A stretch of DNA of 64,000 nt, taken from UBA3064 sp023258775 (GTDB lineage Bacteria; Pseudomonadota; Gammaproteobacteria; Burkholderiales; Burkholderiaceae_E). Position numbers and translations under genes: made by a program. The notes under the pieces are model-generated. The model was given only the letters and a program-made list of their open reading frames with translations, was not told the DNA's origin and searched no databases. Shown here one piece after another: positions 9,083 to 18,447 of this stretch (position 1 is its first letter; every line of letters starts with the position of its first letter). The stretch covers positions 116,411-180,410 of the forward strand of contig JBIKXS010000003.1 of NCBI GenBank assembly GCA_044355655.1, given 5' to 3'.

Positions 9083-11758
9083 CTAATTCGAGGGAAAAAG
9101 CTGCGCCCATAGTGTTTTAACGGCCTGCGACTCAGCACTGACCGCTTCAGGCGCCACCCGTGCATAGCGCGCCTCATTCAACCTTAGTCCGTGCTGCAAG
9201 CTCCGGTAACGCCGATAGGCGTTGGCGCAGTCGATCGCAAGGCCGGGATCGATCAAGCCAGCGTGTGCGGCGCGCTGCAAGAGTGCAATATTGCCGGCAT
9301 TATCGAGCAGACTTGGGTAGGCATGGCTGAATGCAAGCACAAGGTATTGCGTCATAAATTCAATATCGACCATGCCACCCGCATCATGCTTCAAATCAAA
9401 TTCAGCGCTGCGATTCGGGTGGCCTGCATGCATACGTGTTCGCATGTCACAGACCTTGTCGGCTAGTGTTTTCGGATCCCGACTTGCCTTGAGGACATCA
9501 CGGCGGATCGACTCAAAGCCTGCTGCAAGGCTCTCGTCGCCAGCACTCCATCGCGCACGTGTGAGCGCCTGGTGCTCCCAAACCCAGGCCTTTTCCCGCA
9601 AGTAAGTTTCCAAACCGCGAAGGCTGATTGCGGCAAGTCCTGAAATGCCATCGGGTCGAAGTCGCACATCAACATCAAAAAGCTGACCAGCCGCGGTTTG
9701 CATCGACATCCACGAGCTAATCCGCAGCGCAAGTTGGCCGTAGGCATGGGGCGCATGGACGTCGTCGTCATCAAAGACAAAGACCAGGTCAAGATCGGAG
9801 GCGTAGCCGAGTTCTTTGCCGCCAAGTTTGCCGTAGGCTATCGCTGCGAATTGAGGCGTCTCCCTGTGACGCGACTTCAGGCTCGACCAGGCGCATTCAA
9901 TCACCAGGCCGAGCACCTGGTCGGCAAGCTCGCTTAAATGATCAGAAAGCCGCTCAAGGCTCAGATGCCCCTCAAGGTCTTGCACAAGCAAGCGAAAGAC
10001 CTGGGCGTGATGGGCCTCGCGTAAATGGTCCATGCGTCGTTCGTCGTCGGCAAGACCGTTAATCTGCAGGGTTTGCATCACATCGCGTTGTTGGCAAGCC
10101 CATGCCTTGTAGTCGACCGGCTCGAGCATTTGTCCGTCGAGTAACTCGTCAAGCACGACCGGATGGCGTAGCAAATACTGGCAAGCCCATCGCGCTTTAT
10201 CGAGCAACCTTAAGACAGGCTTTAAAGCAGCGGGGTATTCATCAAGTAAGGCTAAATAGGCGGGACGTCTTAGCACTGATTCGAGAAAATCAACAAAGCG
10301 GATCAAAGCCTGCTCTGAGCTTTGCTCTTGTCCGGCCCGATCCATTAAACGGTGAATACGCGCCCGAGTGTCATCGCGTGCGGCCTGCCAGCGTCCGCTC
10401 GACTGGAGCGCTACCAGCCGCTCGGCCACTGCGCTGGGCAGCTTGTTCGCGTCCTGGTCCTTTTGGGGGGATTCTTTGTCATGAGCAAGCAAACTGTCGA
10501 AAACGCTCGATACATAGTCTCGGGTGCTTTGCACGTTTTCAAGCAGCTTGGGCAAGGGTAGGCGCAAAAGCTGGGCAATCTCGGTTTGGACAAGTTCGTC
10601 ATCGGGAAGTCGATGGGTTTGCTCGTCTTCACGGTATTGAATGGCATGCTCGAGTTGCCGCAAAAAGCCATATGCACTGGCAAGTTGATCGGCTTGGGTG
10701 ACTTCCAAAATACCGCGCTCGCCTAAGGCTGCAAGGGTGGCGAGGGTTTGTGGCGCACGCAGACCTGGGTCTCGACCCCCGCGGACGATTTGGAAAAGCT
10801 GGGCGATGAACTCGATTTCGCGAATTCCACCCCGGCCAAGCTTCACATCCCAGCCGCGCTTGCGCGCATCGGTTTTTGCGACTTCCTGACGAATCAGTAC
10901 ATGCAGTTGTCTTAGTGCCTCGATAGCCTGAAAGTCCAGGTAGCGGCGAAAAACAAAGGGTCGAACAATTGAATTTAACTGGTCGATGTCATCCTCACGC
11001 TTCAGTGGGCTACTGAGTCCTGAGTGCGCAATGGGTCTGACTTTCAACCAGGCAAAGCGCTCCCACTCGCGTCCTTCTGCAAAAAAATAATGCTCCAGCA
11101 TGTTGAGATTGACCACCAGCGGCCCAGAGTCGCCATGGGGTCGCAGTCGGGTGTCAACCCGAAAAATAAACCCAGCGGCGGTACGTTCGGTAAGCAATCC
11201 GGTGAGATCGCGTGCAAGCTGATGCATGAATTCGTCACTTGCCCGCGTTGCGGTACTGCCGTCGTCGCGTTGCGTACCGCCCCGGCCACGACATACAAAA
11301 ACAATATCCAGGTCAGAAGAAACATTCAGTTCGCGTCCGCCTGCCTTACCCATCGCCAGGACATGTAAATCCTGAATCTGGCCTTGCTCATCGAGCGGTT
11401 TACCCCAGCGCAAAGCGAGTTCATTGGCCGCAAGCGGCAAAAGGCTCGTACAGGCGAGCTCAGCCAAATCGGTCATACCTTGAGTGACCTCGTCCAGACT
11501 TGCCAGTCCAGTGCTGTCTCGCTTGATAAGACTCATCACGGTGAGGCAGCGCAGATAGCGCAAGCCAAGGGCCATCCTCTCGAGCAGGCTTAGGTCCTTG
11601 ACCGTGAGGGCATTTAGCAGTTTTGTTAAGGCCTTGTCGAGTTGTGCTGCATCAACGGTTGCAGCCTGAAGATCCTCGAGCAGCGCTCGCGCTTGGCCCG
11701 GCACCATTGGCCAGCTTGGCATCGCATCAACATTGCGTCGGTACCAGGAGCTTGTCAT
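9083..11758 (-). CDS. glnE: Bifunctional glutamine synthetase adenylyltransferase / adenylyl-removing enzyme
   Basis: GlnE adjusts nitrogen assimilation by attaching AMP to, and removing it from, a tyrosine of glutamine synthetase under control of the PII protein. The 891 residues contain two nucleotidyltransferase domains in tandem. The N-terminal removal domain carries GKAGGRELNVSSDLDIVFV, and the C-terminal transferase domain carries YGKLGGKELGYASDLDLVFV, each with the G-(G/S)-x9-D-x-D metal-binding pattern. Each is followed by a helical GlnD-PII-like domain including KLGRGGIREIEFIAQ and KHDAGGMVDIEFMTQ. The gene is transcribed alone, divergent from the YhdP-like gene with 56 bases between starts. 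Confidence 0.97.
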   Translation of the reverse strand: MTSSWYRRNVDAMPSWPMVPGQARALLEDLQAATVDAAQLDKALTKLLNALTVKDLSLLERMALGLRYLRCLTVMSLIKRDSTGLASLDEVTQGMTDLAELACTSLLPLAANELALRWGKPLDEQGQIQDLHVLAMGKAGGRELNVSSDLDIVFVCRGRGGTQRDDGSTATRASDEFMHQLARDLTGLLTERTAAGFIFRVDTRLRPHGDSGPLVVNLNMLEHYFFAEGREWERFAWLKVRPIAHSGLSSPLKREDDIDQLNSIVRPFVFRRYLDFQAIEALRQLHVLIRQEVAKTDARKRGWDVKLGRGGIREIEFIAQLFQIVRGGRDPGLRAPQTLATLAALGERGILEVTQADQLASAYGFLRQLEHAIQYREDEQTHRLPDDELVQTEIAQLLRLPLPKLLENVQSTRDYVSSVFDSLLAHDKESPQKDQDANKLPSAVAERLVALQSSGRWQAARDDTRARIHRLMDRAGQEQSSEQALIRFVDFLESVLRRPAYLALLDEYPAALKPVLRLLDKARWACQYLLRHPVVLDELLDGQMLEPVDYKAWACQQRDVMQTLQINGLADDERRMDHLREAHHAQVFRLLVQDLEGHLSLERLSDHLSELADQVLGLVIECAWSSLKSRHRETPQFAAIAYGKLGGKELGYASDLDLVFVFDDDDVHAPHAYGQLALRISSWMSMQTAAGQLFDVDVRLRPDGISGLAAISLRGLETYLREKAWVWEHQALTRARWSAGDESLAAGFESIRRDVLKASRDPKTLADKVCDMRTRMHAGHPNRSAEFDLKHDAGGMVDIEFMTQYLVLAFSHAYPSLLDNAGNIALLQRAAHAGLIDPGLAIDCANAYRRYRSLQHGLRLNEARYARVAPEAVSAESQAVKTLWAQLFPSN

Positions 11759-11814
11759 CGTCTGAGGTTAACCCAGTCAGCGGTTATGCTTGGCGATAAA
11801 AGAAAAAGCATGCC

Positions 11815-14800
11815 ATGGATTTGTTAGAAAAACTGCCTATAAGCGTCAAAGCTGCCTTGCGCTGGACGCTTTTTTGGCGCTGGCTAGGGTGGCTTTGCGT
11901 CGGGTTTGGCCTTTTGCTCGCTGGGGCCTATCTGGGCTTGCGATGGTACATATGGCCGCAACTTGACGACCTTGGTCCGAGAGCGATGGCCCTGCTGAGT
12001 GAGCATTTACCACGACCCTTACAGGTGCAGGCAATGCGTGGCGATATCGTGGCCGGGCGCCCGGTTTTGCGCATGGAAGGGCTTCGTATGCGCGATGAAC
12101 AAGGCCAAGACCTGCTCGAGATCGGTGTGCTCGAGGCTGAACTCTCGATTGCGCCGCTTTTGTGGGGTGAGCTCGATTTAAACCGCCTGCGCCTGCAAGA
12201 TGTAAGGCTTGCTGCCAGGCGTAGCAGTTCAGTCATGTTGCATATCGCTGGCTGGTCAATTTCGCTCGATGCGCCACATGATCAGCGCTGGCTGCAATGG
12301 GTGCTAAGTCAATCCCATCTCGAGGTCAATAACATGGGACTGCGCTGGCAGGATGAAGTGCTAGGCAGCGAAGTGCTTGTCGAAGGCATGCAACTCGAAG
12401 CGGTCAACCAATTGCGCGAGCATCGCTGGCGGATCGATGCCAAGCGTGTGGGCGCCGCACTCCAAGATGCAAGCCTTGTTGCTCATTTCCACCACGGCTT
12501 GCTCAAAAAGCCCCAGCAGTGGCAGTCCTGGCAGGGAAACCTTTTCTTCGGGGCGCAAAAGCTCGACTTGGCTGAGGCTATCCCATGGGTTGACCACCAC
12601 TGGCTGCCAAGCTTGTTGCCCGAGGCCGGTCACATTCAACTTGCAACATGGACTGATTTTTCGTTAGGCCAGGTTCGTAAATTGCAAGCTCGGATTGCAG
12701 GACAGGATTTGGCGCTGAAAACACCGACGGGGACTTTGCAACTCGCCCGCCTGCAAACCGCTTTCACTGCGTTACCGCGCTTTGCACAAGGCACAAGCAC
12801 TATTGAGGCGGTCGAGATGAAGTTGGCTGAGTGGTCGGTTGATGATGGCCTTGGCGCCCAATTGAGTGGTGTTTCCTCTGCACAGCGTTTGTTGATCGCT
12901 GCTGACGGCGCTTTACTTGAAGGAAGGCTTGCGCTTGAACCCTTTGAAGTGGCCCAGGGACTTGCCCTCGTTGGGCGTTTGCCATTGCCGGCAGACCTCA
13001 AGAGATCGCTCGAGTCGATTCGCGCACAGGGCCAGGTGCGAAGGCTGGCTTTGCACTTTGAAGACAGTCTTGCCCTTGGTGTGGGTGAGCGATCGAGTTA
13101 CGGTGCAAGTTTGGCCGTTGATCGCCTGGCAGTCGATGTGCGTCCACGCGAATCGCTGGGCAGTCGCTGGCCCTCGTTTGAGGGCCTATCGGGTGAAGTT
13201 GAACTCGACGAAAGCGGTGGCACGATGAGACTTGCCGGCGAATCGGCGTCCTTGCGTTTTCCCGGGTTGTTCGAGGAACCTGATTTTGCGGTTCAATCCG
13301 CGAGCGCCAAAGTGCGCTGGCGTTATGGTGAACGGCCCAATGATGTGCGCATTGAACTCGATGAGCTTGAGTTTGCCAATGCTGACGGCAAGGCCCGGGT
13401 CAAAGGGCGTTACCAAAGCGGTGGCAAGGGTGCCGGCCTCTTTGACCTCAAGGGTCAGTTGAACGATGTACGTGCGGAAAGGGTTGTGCGTTATTTGCCG
13501 CTGGTGGTGAGCCAGGAATTAAGGCGTTGGCTTCAGTCATCGGTGCAAGGCGGCAAGGTGTCGCGTGCCGATTTCGTCTTGCGTGGTGATATCGAGGATT
13601 TCCCTTTTAGCGCGCCCGGTACGGGGCAATTCCTGGTAGAGGGCCAACTTGCGGGTAGTCGCCTGGATTACGCCAAGGCTTGGCCAGCGATTGATGATGT
13701 AAACGGCACCTTGCGCTTTGAGGCGGCAACGATGCAAATCGACATGCGATCTGGCAGGGTCATGGGTTTATCGCTTGCCGACACCCGCGCGACAATTGCC
13801 GAACTTGATGTGCCTGTGTTGCGGATTGCGGGTACTGCAAAGGGTCAGGCCAACGACATGATTCGCTTTGTGAACGCAAGCCCGATTGCGGCAAAGATCA
13901 ATCAGTTTTCTCAAGACATGCAAGCGCAAGGACTTGCCAGCTTAGATCTAGGGCTAGTTTTACCCCTTGACGATCTGGATCGAAGTCAGGTCCGCGGCAC
14001 CGTAAGCCTACAAGGTAACGAGTTGCGTTTTGCGCCTCAATTTCCGAGCATGTCGAATGTGCGGGGAACGTTTGGCTTTACCGAACAAGCCTTAATCGTG
14101 AGCGGTGCGCAGGCCCAGTTTTTGGGTGGAACAATCGCGATCGAAGGGAAAACCGATGAACAATCGGTACTCCGTCTGCAAGCCACCGGGCGCGCGAGTG
14201 CTCAAGGCTTGCAAAGTCTCGTTGCCCATCCGGTGATGAAAAACCTGGAAGGGTATCTTGACTACCAGGCTGCCATTAGCCTTGAAGGCCAAGGCATGGA
14301 TTTAAGGCTGCAATCCAACGGGCTAGGCTTATTAAGCCGTCTGCCGCCGCCGCTTGCAAAAGCTGCTAATGACGCCTGGCCAATTCGCGTGGACATGGTG
14401 CCTGGCCAGCGTTTCGGCGGCGCAATCGACAAACAAGGGATTCGTCGCGATGATCAAATCCGAATCCGCATACACGATGATGCACAGCTTTGGATAGGTC
14501 GAGAGCGTGCAAGGCCTCAAGACCCGATGCAAGTTGCCTCAGGGGTTATCGCCATCGGCAGCGAGGCCTTGTTGCCAGCGCGAGGTTTGGCAATCAGCGC
14601 AAGGCTGGAGGACTTAGAGGTCGATCCATGGATTGCACTGCTGCAAGGCGATGGCAGTGCTTCGGCCGGTCCCTTAGTGCCCGAGCGCTTGGCAATCTCT
14701 GCGCGGCATCTGCGTTATGGGAACCGGGATTTAAGCAATGCGGTCTTGGGAGCCAGTTTTGATCGTGGACATTGGCGCCTTAATCTTGAGTCGCGTGAGC

Positions 14801-15798
14801 TTGCCGGATTTGCTTCCTGGCGCGTTGACTCAAAAGACGATCCAGGAGAAGTGGTTGGCCGATTCCGCCGCGTTCACTGGCCGCACCAGGATATTGATTT
14901 GGCTCAACGTATCCGTAAACTCGAACTTTCTCCGCAACGACTGCCAGCCATGGACCTTCAGATCGAGAGTCTGCAGATTGGGGATCGCGACTTCGGTGCA
15001 AGCGCGATTAAGGCTAGTAGTCGGCGCCGCGAGGGAACTTGGTTTTGGAGTCTGGATGAGGCGCAGCTGCAAATCCAGGGTGCGCGACTGCTTGCGAGCG
15101 GTGATTGGAAATCCAATGCGATGCAACTTGAGCTTGACCTGAAGATCGACGATGCAGGTCAGGCACTCAATAAGCTTGGATTTCCTGAGACATTTAGAGG
15201 GGGGGAGGGGCGTCTGTCTGGACAACTCGCCTGGAGGGGGCTTCCCTGGGACCCACAGGTTCCGACGCTGGAGGGTCGTTTGGAAGTTGCACTCGGTCGA
15301 GGACGTTTTTTGCGTACCGAGCCTGGTGTGGCCAAGTTGCTGAGCGTGTTCAACCTGCAGTCGCTGCCGCGTCGCTTAAGTCTTGATTTTTCTGATATTT
15401 TTTCAAGTGGTTACAGTTTTGACGGTTTGCGGTCTACCGCAACCATTCATCAAGGCGTCGCTTACACCGATGACTTTTCAATGGTTGGCTTGCAAGCGGT
15501 GGTCGGTTTGCGAGGCACTATTGATCTAAGCCGTGAAACACAGTCAATGGAAGCGCAAGTTGTGCCCAATCTCGACGCTGGGATGGCTGCCGTGGCCTAC
15601 GGCGCGTTGATCAACCCTTTTGTTGGCCTAGGATCACTGGTTGCACAGTATGCTCTTGCGGAACCACTTAAACGTTTGTTGACTTATCGTTACGCGATTT
15701 CAGGCTCTTGGGATGAACCACAAGTTGAAGCGCTCGGGCGGGAGGGCCTTCTTGATGTCTTGCGGAAATCAGCCCCGAGCCAAAACAAAACCCCATAG
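11815..15798 (+). CDS. YhdP-family AsmA-like envelope protein
   Basis: This is a 1327-residue protein with one N-terminal membrane anchor (residues about 21-43, LGWLCVGFGLLLAGAYLGL). A long beta-rich body follows, without further membrane segments, ending in the AsmA-like C-terminal domain (EPLKRLLTYRYAISGSWDEP). This is the architecture of YhdP/TamB/YdbH bridge-like proteins, which in E. coli span the periplasm and help move phospholipids to the outer membrane. E. coli yhdP is also near tldD, as here. It is divergent from glnE and 11 bases upstream of the nitrilase gene, so yhdP-nitrilase-tldD probably form one transcript. Confidence 0.9.
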   Translation: MDLLEKLPISVKAALRWTLFWRWLGWLCVGFGLLLAGAYLGLRWYIWPQLDDLGPRAMALLSEHLPRPLQVQAMRGDIVAGRPVLRMEGLRMRDEQGQDLLEIGVLEAELSIAPLLWGELDLNRLRLQDVRLAARRSSSVMLHIAGWSISLDAPHDQRWLQWVLSQSHLEVNNMGLRWQDEVLGSEVLVEGMQLEAVNQLREHRWRIDAKRVGAALQDASLVAHFHHGLLKKPQQWQSWQGNLFFGAQKLDLAEAIPWVDHHWLPSLLPEAGHIQLATWTDFSLGQVRKLQARIAGQDLALKTPTGTLQLARLQTAFTALPRFAQGTSTIEAVEMKLAEWSVDDGLGAQLSGVSSAQRLLIAADGALLEGRLALEPFEVAQGLALVGRLPLPADLKRSLESIRAQGQVRRLALHFEDSLALGVGERSSYGASLAVDRLAVDVRPRESLGSRWPSFEGLSGEVELDESGGTMRLAGESASLRFPGLFEEPDFAVQSASAKVRWRYGERPNDVRIELDELEFANADGKARVKGRYQSGGKGAGLFDLKGQLNDVRAERVVRYLPLVVSQELRRWLQSSVQGGKVSRADFVLRGDIEDFPFSAPGTGQFLVEGQLAGSRLDYAKAWPAIDDVNGTLRFEAATMQIDMRSGRVMGLSLADTRATIAELDVPVLRIAGTAKGQANDMIRFVNASPIAAKINQFSQDMQAQGLASLDLGLVLPLDDLDRSQVRGTVSLQGNELRFAPQFPSMSNVRGTFGFTEQALIVSGAQAQFLGGTIAIEGKTDEQSVLRLQATGRASAQGLQSLVAHPVMKNLEGYLDYQAAISLEGQGMDLRLQSNGLGLLSRLPPPLAKAANDAWPIRVDMVPGQRFGGAIDKQGIRRDDQIRIRIHDDAQLWIGRERARPQDPMQVASGVIAIGSEALLPARGLAISARLEDLEVDPWIALLQGDGSASAGPLVPERLAISARHLRYGNRDLSNAVLGASFDRGHWRLNLESRELAGFASWRVDSKDDPGEVVGRFRRVHWPHQDIDLAQRIRKLELSPQRLPAMDLQIESLQIGDRDFGASAIKASSRRREGTWFWSLDEAQLQIQGARLLASGDWKSNAMQLELDLKIDDAGQALNKLGFPETFRGGEGRLSGQLAWRGLPWDPQVPTLEGRLEVALGRGRFLRTEPGVAKLLSVFNLQSLPRRLSLDFSDIFSSGYSFDGLRSTATIHQGVAYTDDFSMVGLQAVVGLRGTIDLSRETQSMEAQVVPNLDAGMAAVAYGALINPFVGLGSLVAQYALAEPLKRLLTYRYAISGSWDEPQVEALGREGLLDVLRKSAPSQNKTP

Positions 15799-15809
15799 GA
15801 AAAGCCGAC

Positions 15810-16700
15810 ATGAATGCACCGCCAACACAAAGCGCTGTCGTCGACACCAGCTTCGCAAAAGCCGCAACGGGTTCCTCGGGTCTTGCAATGCCCTCTGAGG
15901 CCTGCCTCAGGGTCGCATTGATCCAAATGGTTTCTGCGCCTGATCTTGACCATAACCTGAGGCGAGCGGAGGCACTGATCGAGGAAGCGGCATCAAGGGA
16001 CGCTCAACTTGTCAGTCTGCCCGAATATTTCTGTCTGCTTGGGCGTCGCGACACTGACAAAGTTGGGTTGCGTGAACCTTGGGGTGAGGGGCCAATTCAG
16101 CAATTTCTAGTCGATGTGGCAAAGCGCTACAAAATCTGGCTTGCGGGCGGCACCATCCCCATACAGTGCCAGGATCCTCGACGGGTCCGAAATAGCCAGC
16201 TCATGATTGATCCGCTTGGACAGGTCCGAGCGCGATACGACAAAATCCATTTGTTCGGCTTTCAGAAGGGTAGCGAGCGCTTCAACGAATCCGACACCAT
16301 CGAGCCCGGATCAAGTCCGGTGCTTTGCGATATCGGTCAGTGGCGCTTTGGCATGAGCATTTGCTATGACTTACGTTTTCCCGAGCTTTATCGGCGGCTT
16401 GCACCTGCGGATGCGCTGCTTGTTCCTTCGGCATTCACCTACACAACGGGCCAAGCTCATTGGGAGATTTTGCTGCGGGCACGCGCCATTGAAAACCAGT
16501 GTTATGTGCTCGCAGCAGCCCAGGGCGGTGAGCATCCCAATGGGCGTCGGACCTGGGGACACAGTATGGTGATTGATCCCTGGGGAGAAGTCATGGCGCA
16601 ACAGGCCGAAGCAGAAGCGGTGGTTTTTGCCAGCCTTGAGCGTGAGCGTATCGCGCAGGTCAGAGGTATGCTACCGGCCTTAGCGCATCGAGTGTTGTAA
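15810..16700 (+). CDS. Carbon-nitrogen hydrolase (nitrilase superfamily, Nit1/Nit2-like)
   Basis: The catalytic triad of the superfamily is visible: E72 in SLPEYF, K145 in YDKIHLFGF and C185 in MSICYDLRFPELYR. The 296-residue length and the ERFNESDTIEPGS loop fit the Nit1/Nit2 branch, whose members hydrolyse deaminated glutathione or omega-amides of 2-oxo acids. The deaminated-glutathione repair role is the likely one but is inferred. The first 30 residues precede the conserved ACLRVALIQM strand and are unusual in length; an ATG at 15888 would remove them. The ATG at 15810 has AGGA nine bases ahead, so I keep it. Confidence 0.9.
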   Translation: MNAPPTQSAVVDTSFAKAATGSSGLAMPSEACLRVALIQMVSAPDLDHNLRRAEALIEEAASRDAQLVSLPEYFCLLGRRDTDKVGLREPWGEGPIQQFLVDVAKRYKIWLAGGTIPIQCQDPRRVRNSQLMIDPLGQVRARYDKIHLFGFQKGSERFNESDTIEPGSSPVLCDIGQWRFGMSICYDLRFPELYRRLAPADALLVPSAFTYTTGQAHWEILLRARAIENQCYVLAAAQGGEHPNGRRTWGHSMVIDPWGEVMAQQAEAEAVVFASLERERIAQVRGMLPALAHRVL

Positions 16701-16769
16701 GCGACATCAAAGCTTAGCGCCCTCAGGCAAGTGCTTCGAGGGAAGTATTATTAACAAGGTACCAGAAGC

Positions 16770-18230
16770 ATGAACATGATAGACCCGATGGTGCAAAGGC
16801 TTGCTCTTGCACAAAGTACCCTGCTCGAACCAGCGAGCTTGAAGCAGTCCGACTTGGTGCGAGCCCTGGCTTGTATTGCCGAGCACCGGGTGGATGATGC
16901 GGATCTTTATTTCCAATACACCCGAAGCGAGGCCTGGAGTCTTGACGAGGGCATTGTGAAATCAGGAAGTTTCTCGATTGATCAAGGCCTTGGCGTAAGG
17001 GCGGTCCAAGGCGAGAAAAGCGCATTTTCGTACTCCGATGGCATTAGCGAGGCGATCCTGATGGACGCTGCACGAGCCACGCGAAGTATCGCCCGTCAGG
17101 GTGGCGGTCAAGCAAGGCTCAAGCCGAAAATGAAGCGCGCCAAGATTGCGCAGCATTATGGCGTTGCAGATCCTATTGCCGCGATGACGGCCGACGATAA
17201 GGTTGCCCTTCTACACAAGATAGAAGCCTACGCTCGCGGTCGCGATTCGAGGATTCGCCAGGTGATGGCTTCGCTCGCCGCCGAGTGGGATGTGATGCTG
17301 GTAGCGCGGCTCGATGGCACCATGGCTGCCGATGTTCGACCACTGATTCGCTTGTCGGTGAGCGTCATCGTTGAGCAAAAAGGGCGCCGTGAGCAAGGCT
17401 ATAGCGGTGGCGGCGGTCGTTTTAACCTCGACTACTTTACCGAAGCACAAGCCTTTGCCCATGTCGATAAGGCCGTGGATCAGGCCCTGCTCAATCTTGA
17501 GGCAAGGCCTGCGCCAGCAGGGCAGATGACCGTGGTGCTCGGCTCGGGCTGGCCTGGGATTTTGCTCCATGAAGCGGTGGGCCATGGCCTAGAGGGGGAC
17601 TTCAATCGTAAGGGCTCATCGGTGTTTTCGGGTCGGATCGGCGAGCGCGTTGCAGCAAAAGGCGTGACCGTGGTTGATGACGGTACGATTGCCGACAGGC
17701 GCGGTTCGCTCAATATCGACGACGAAGGCGAACAAACCCGTCGGACGGTTTTGATTGAGGACGGCGTCTTAAAGGGCTATTTGCAAGACCGGCTTAATGC
17801 ACGGCTGATGAAGGTGGCGCCGACCGGCAATGGGCGTCGCGAATCCTTTGCCCATCTCCCAATGCCCAGGATGACCAATACCATCATGCTCAATGGCGAT
17901 AAGGATCCCGAAGAGATCATCGCATCGATCGATCGCGGTATTTATGCGGTCAATTTTGGTGGCGGCCAGGTGGATATCACCAATGGCAAGTTTGTGTTCG
18001 GGGCAAGCGAGGCCTGGTGGGTTGAAAAGGGTAAAAAGCGCTATCCGGTCAAAGGTGCCACCCTCATCGGTAATGGGCCTGAAGCGCTCACCCGAGTAAC
18101 CATGATCGGTAACGACATGAAGCTCGATCCTGGTGTAGGCACTTGCGGTAAGGACGGGCAAAGCGTGCCGGTTGGTGTGGGGCAGCCGACGCTACGTATC
18201 GAGGGACTTACCGTTGGCGGGACGGCTTAG
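16770..18230 (+). CDS. tldD: TldD metalloprotease
   Basis: TldD with its partner TldE (PmbA) forms a heterodimeric zinc protease that cleaves unstructured peptides and has been implicated in microcin B17 maturation and CcdA degradation. The 486-residue protein has the metal motif HEAVGH at residues 267-272 and the C-terminal GTCGKDGQSVPVGVGQPTLRI signature. No TldE/PmbA gene is in the window, which is usual because the partner lies elsewhere. It is 69 bases after the nitrilase gene. A second ATG at 16776 is possible. Confidence 0.95.
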   Translation: MNMIDPMVQRLALAQSTLLEPASLKQSDLVRALACIAEHRVDDADLYFQYTRSEAWSLDEGIVKSGSFSIDQGLGVRAVQGEKSAFSYSDGISEAILMDAARATRSIARQGGGQARLKPKMKRAKIAQHYGVADPIAAMTADDKVALLHKIEAYARGRDSRIRQVMASLAAEWDVMLVARLDGTMAADVRPLIRLSVSVIVEQKGRREQGYSGGGGRFNLDYFTEAQAFAHVDKAVDQALLNLEARPAPAGQMTVVLGSGWPGILLHEAVGHGLEGDFNRKGSSVFSGRIGERVAAKGVTVVDDGTIADRRGSLNIDDEGEQTRRTVLIEDGVLKGYLQDRLNARLMKVAPTGNGRRESFAHLPMPRMTNTIMLNGDKDPEEIIASIDRGIYAVNFGGGQVDITNGKFVFGASEAWWVEKGKKRYPVKGATLIGNGPEALTRVTMIGNDMKLDPGVGTCGKDGQSVPVGVGQPTLRIEGLTVGGTA

Positions 18231-18246
18231 TCGCCGGCTCGATTTC

Positions 18247-18274
18247 TTGACGACGGGCTTTTGTGGCATAGTCT
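18247..18274 (+). promoter_or_regulatory. Putative sigma-70 promoter of the aroG leader
   Basis: A good -35 match, TTGACG, lies at 18247-18252. The best -10 candidates, CATAGT (18267-18272) or TAGTCT (18269-18274), are imperfect and give spacers of 14 or 16 bases. Initiation near 18280 would place the leader peptide start codon about 17 bases into the transcript. The tldD stop is at 18230, so the promoter lies in the short gap. Confidence 0.35.
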
Positions 18275-18296
18275 GCGCTGAATGCACGAGATCTTC

Positions 18297-18374
18297 ATGA
18301 CGACACCATATTTTTTTGCAGGGTTTTACTTTTGGGGCTTTTCCGCAACCGGCGGAACGAGTCACAGGACCTGA
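18297..18374 (+). CDS. Aromatic-rich leader peptide of the aroG attenuator
   Basis: This is a 25-codon reading frame, ATG at 18297 to TGA at 18372-18374, with GAG seven bases before the start as a weak ribosome binding site. Residues 5-15 read YFFAGFYFWGF: five Phe, two Tyr and one Trp in eleven codons. All Phe codons are TTT. The peptide lies entirely between tldD and aroG and is directly followed by RNA segments that can form either an antiterminator or a terminator. It resembles the pheA and pheST leader peptides of enteric bacteria in composition and size but includes all three aromatic amino acids. Its job would be to sense charged aromatic tRNAs. Confidence 0.85.
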   Translation: MTTPYFFAGFYFWGFSATGGTSHRT

Positions 18375-18412
18375 CACCCTAAAGTCAACCGAAGACTCGA
18401 ACAAACCGCCGG
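18341..18412 (+). promoter_or_regulatory. Anti-antiterminator and antiterminator segments of the aroG attenuator
   Basis: Segment 1 (TTCCGC, 18341-18346) pairs with GCGGAA (18352-18357) across a five-base loop. Segment 2 (CCGGCGG, 18349-18355) is also perfectly complementary to segment 3 (CCGCCGG, 18406-18412). Segment 1 starts at the last base of the final Phe codon of the run. A ribosome stalled on the aromatic codons would therefore cover it and leave segment 2 free to pair with segment 3, blocking the terminator. With fast translation, 1:2 forms and 3:4 follows. Confidence 0.75.
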
Positions 18413-18432
18413 AACCCCGGCGGTTTTTTTTT
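18403..18432 (+). terminator. Intrinsic terminator of the aroG attenuator
   Basis: A perfect stem of seven G-C pairs, CCGCCGG (18406-18412) with CCGGCGG (18417-18423), has a four-base loop AACC. It is extended by three A-T pairs and followed by nine T residues (18424-18432). It ends 15 bases before the aroG start codon, so it sits between the leader peptide and aroG rather than after a gene. It would end transcription ahead of aroG unless segment 3 is sequestered. Confidence 0.9.
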
Positions 18433-18447
18433 GACTTGGAGCGAGCC

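Noticed and set aside
18316..18447. Upstream extension of the aroG reading frame to 18316.
   Set aside because: It runs through the attenuator hairpins and T-run; the ATG at 18448 has the ribosome binding site and the family start.
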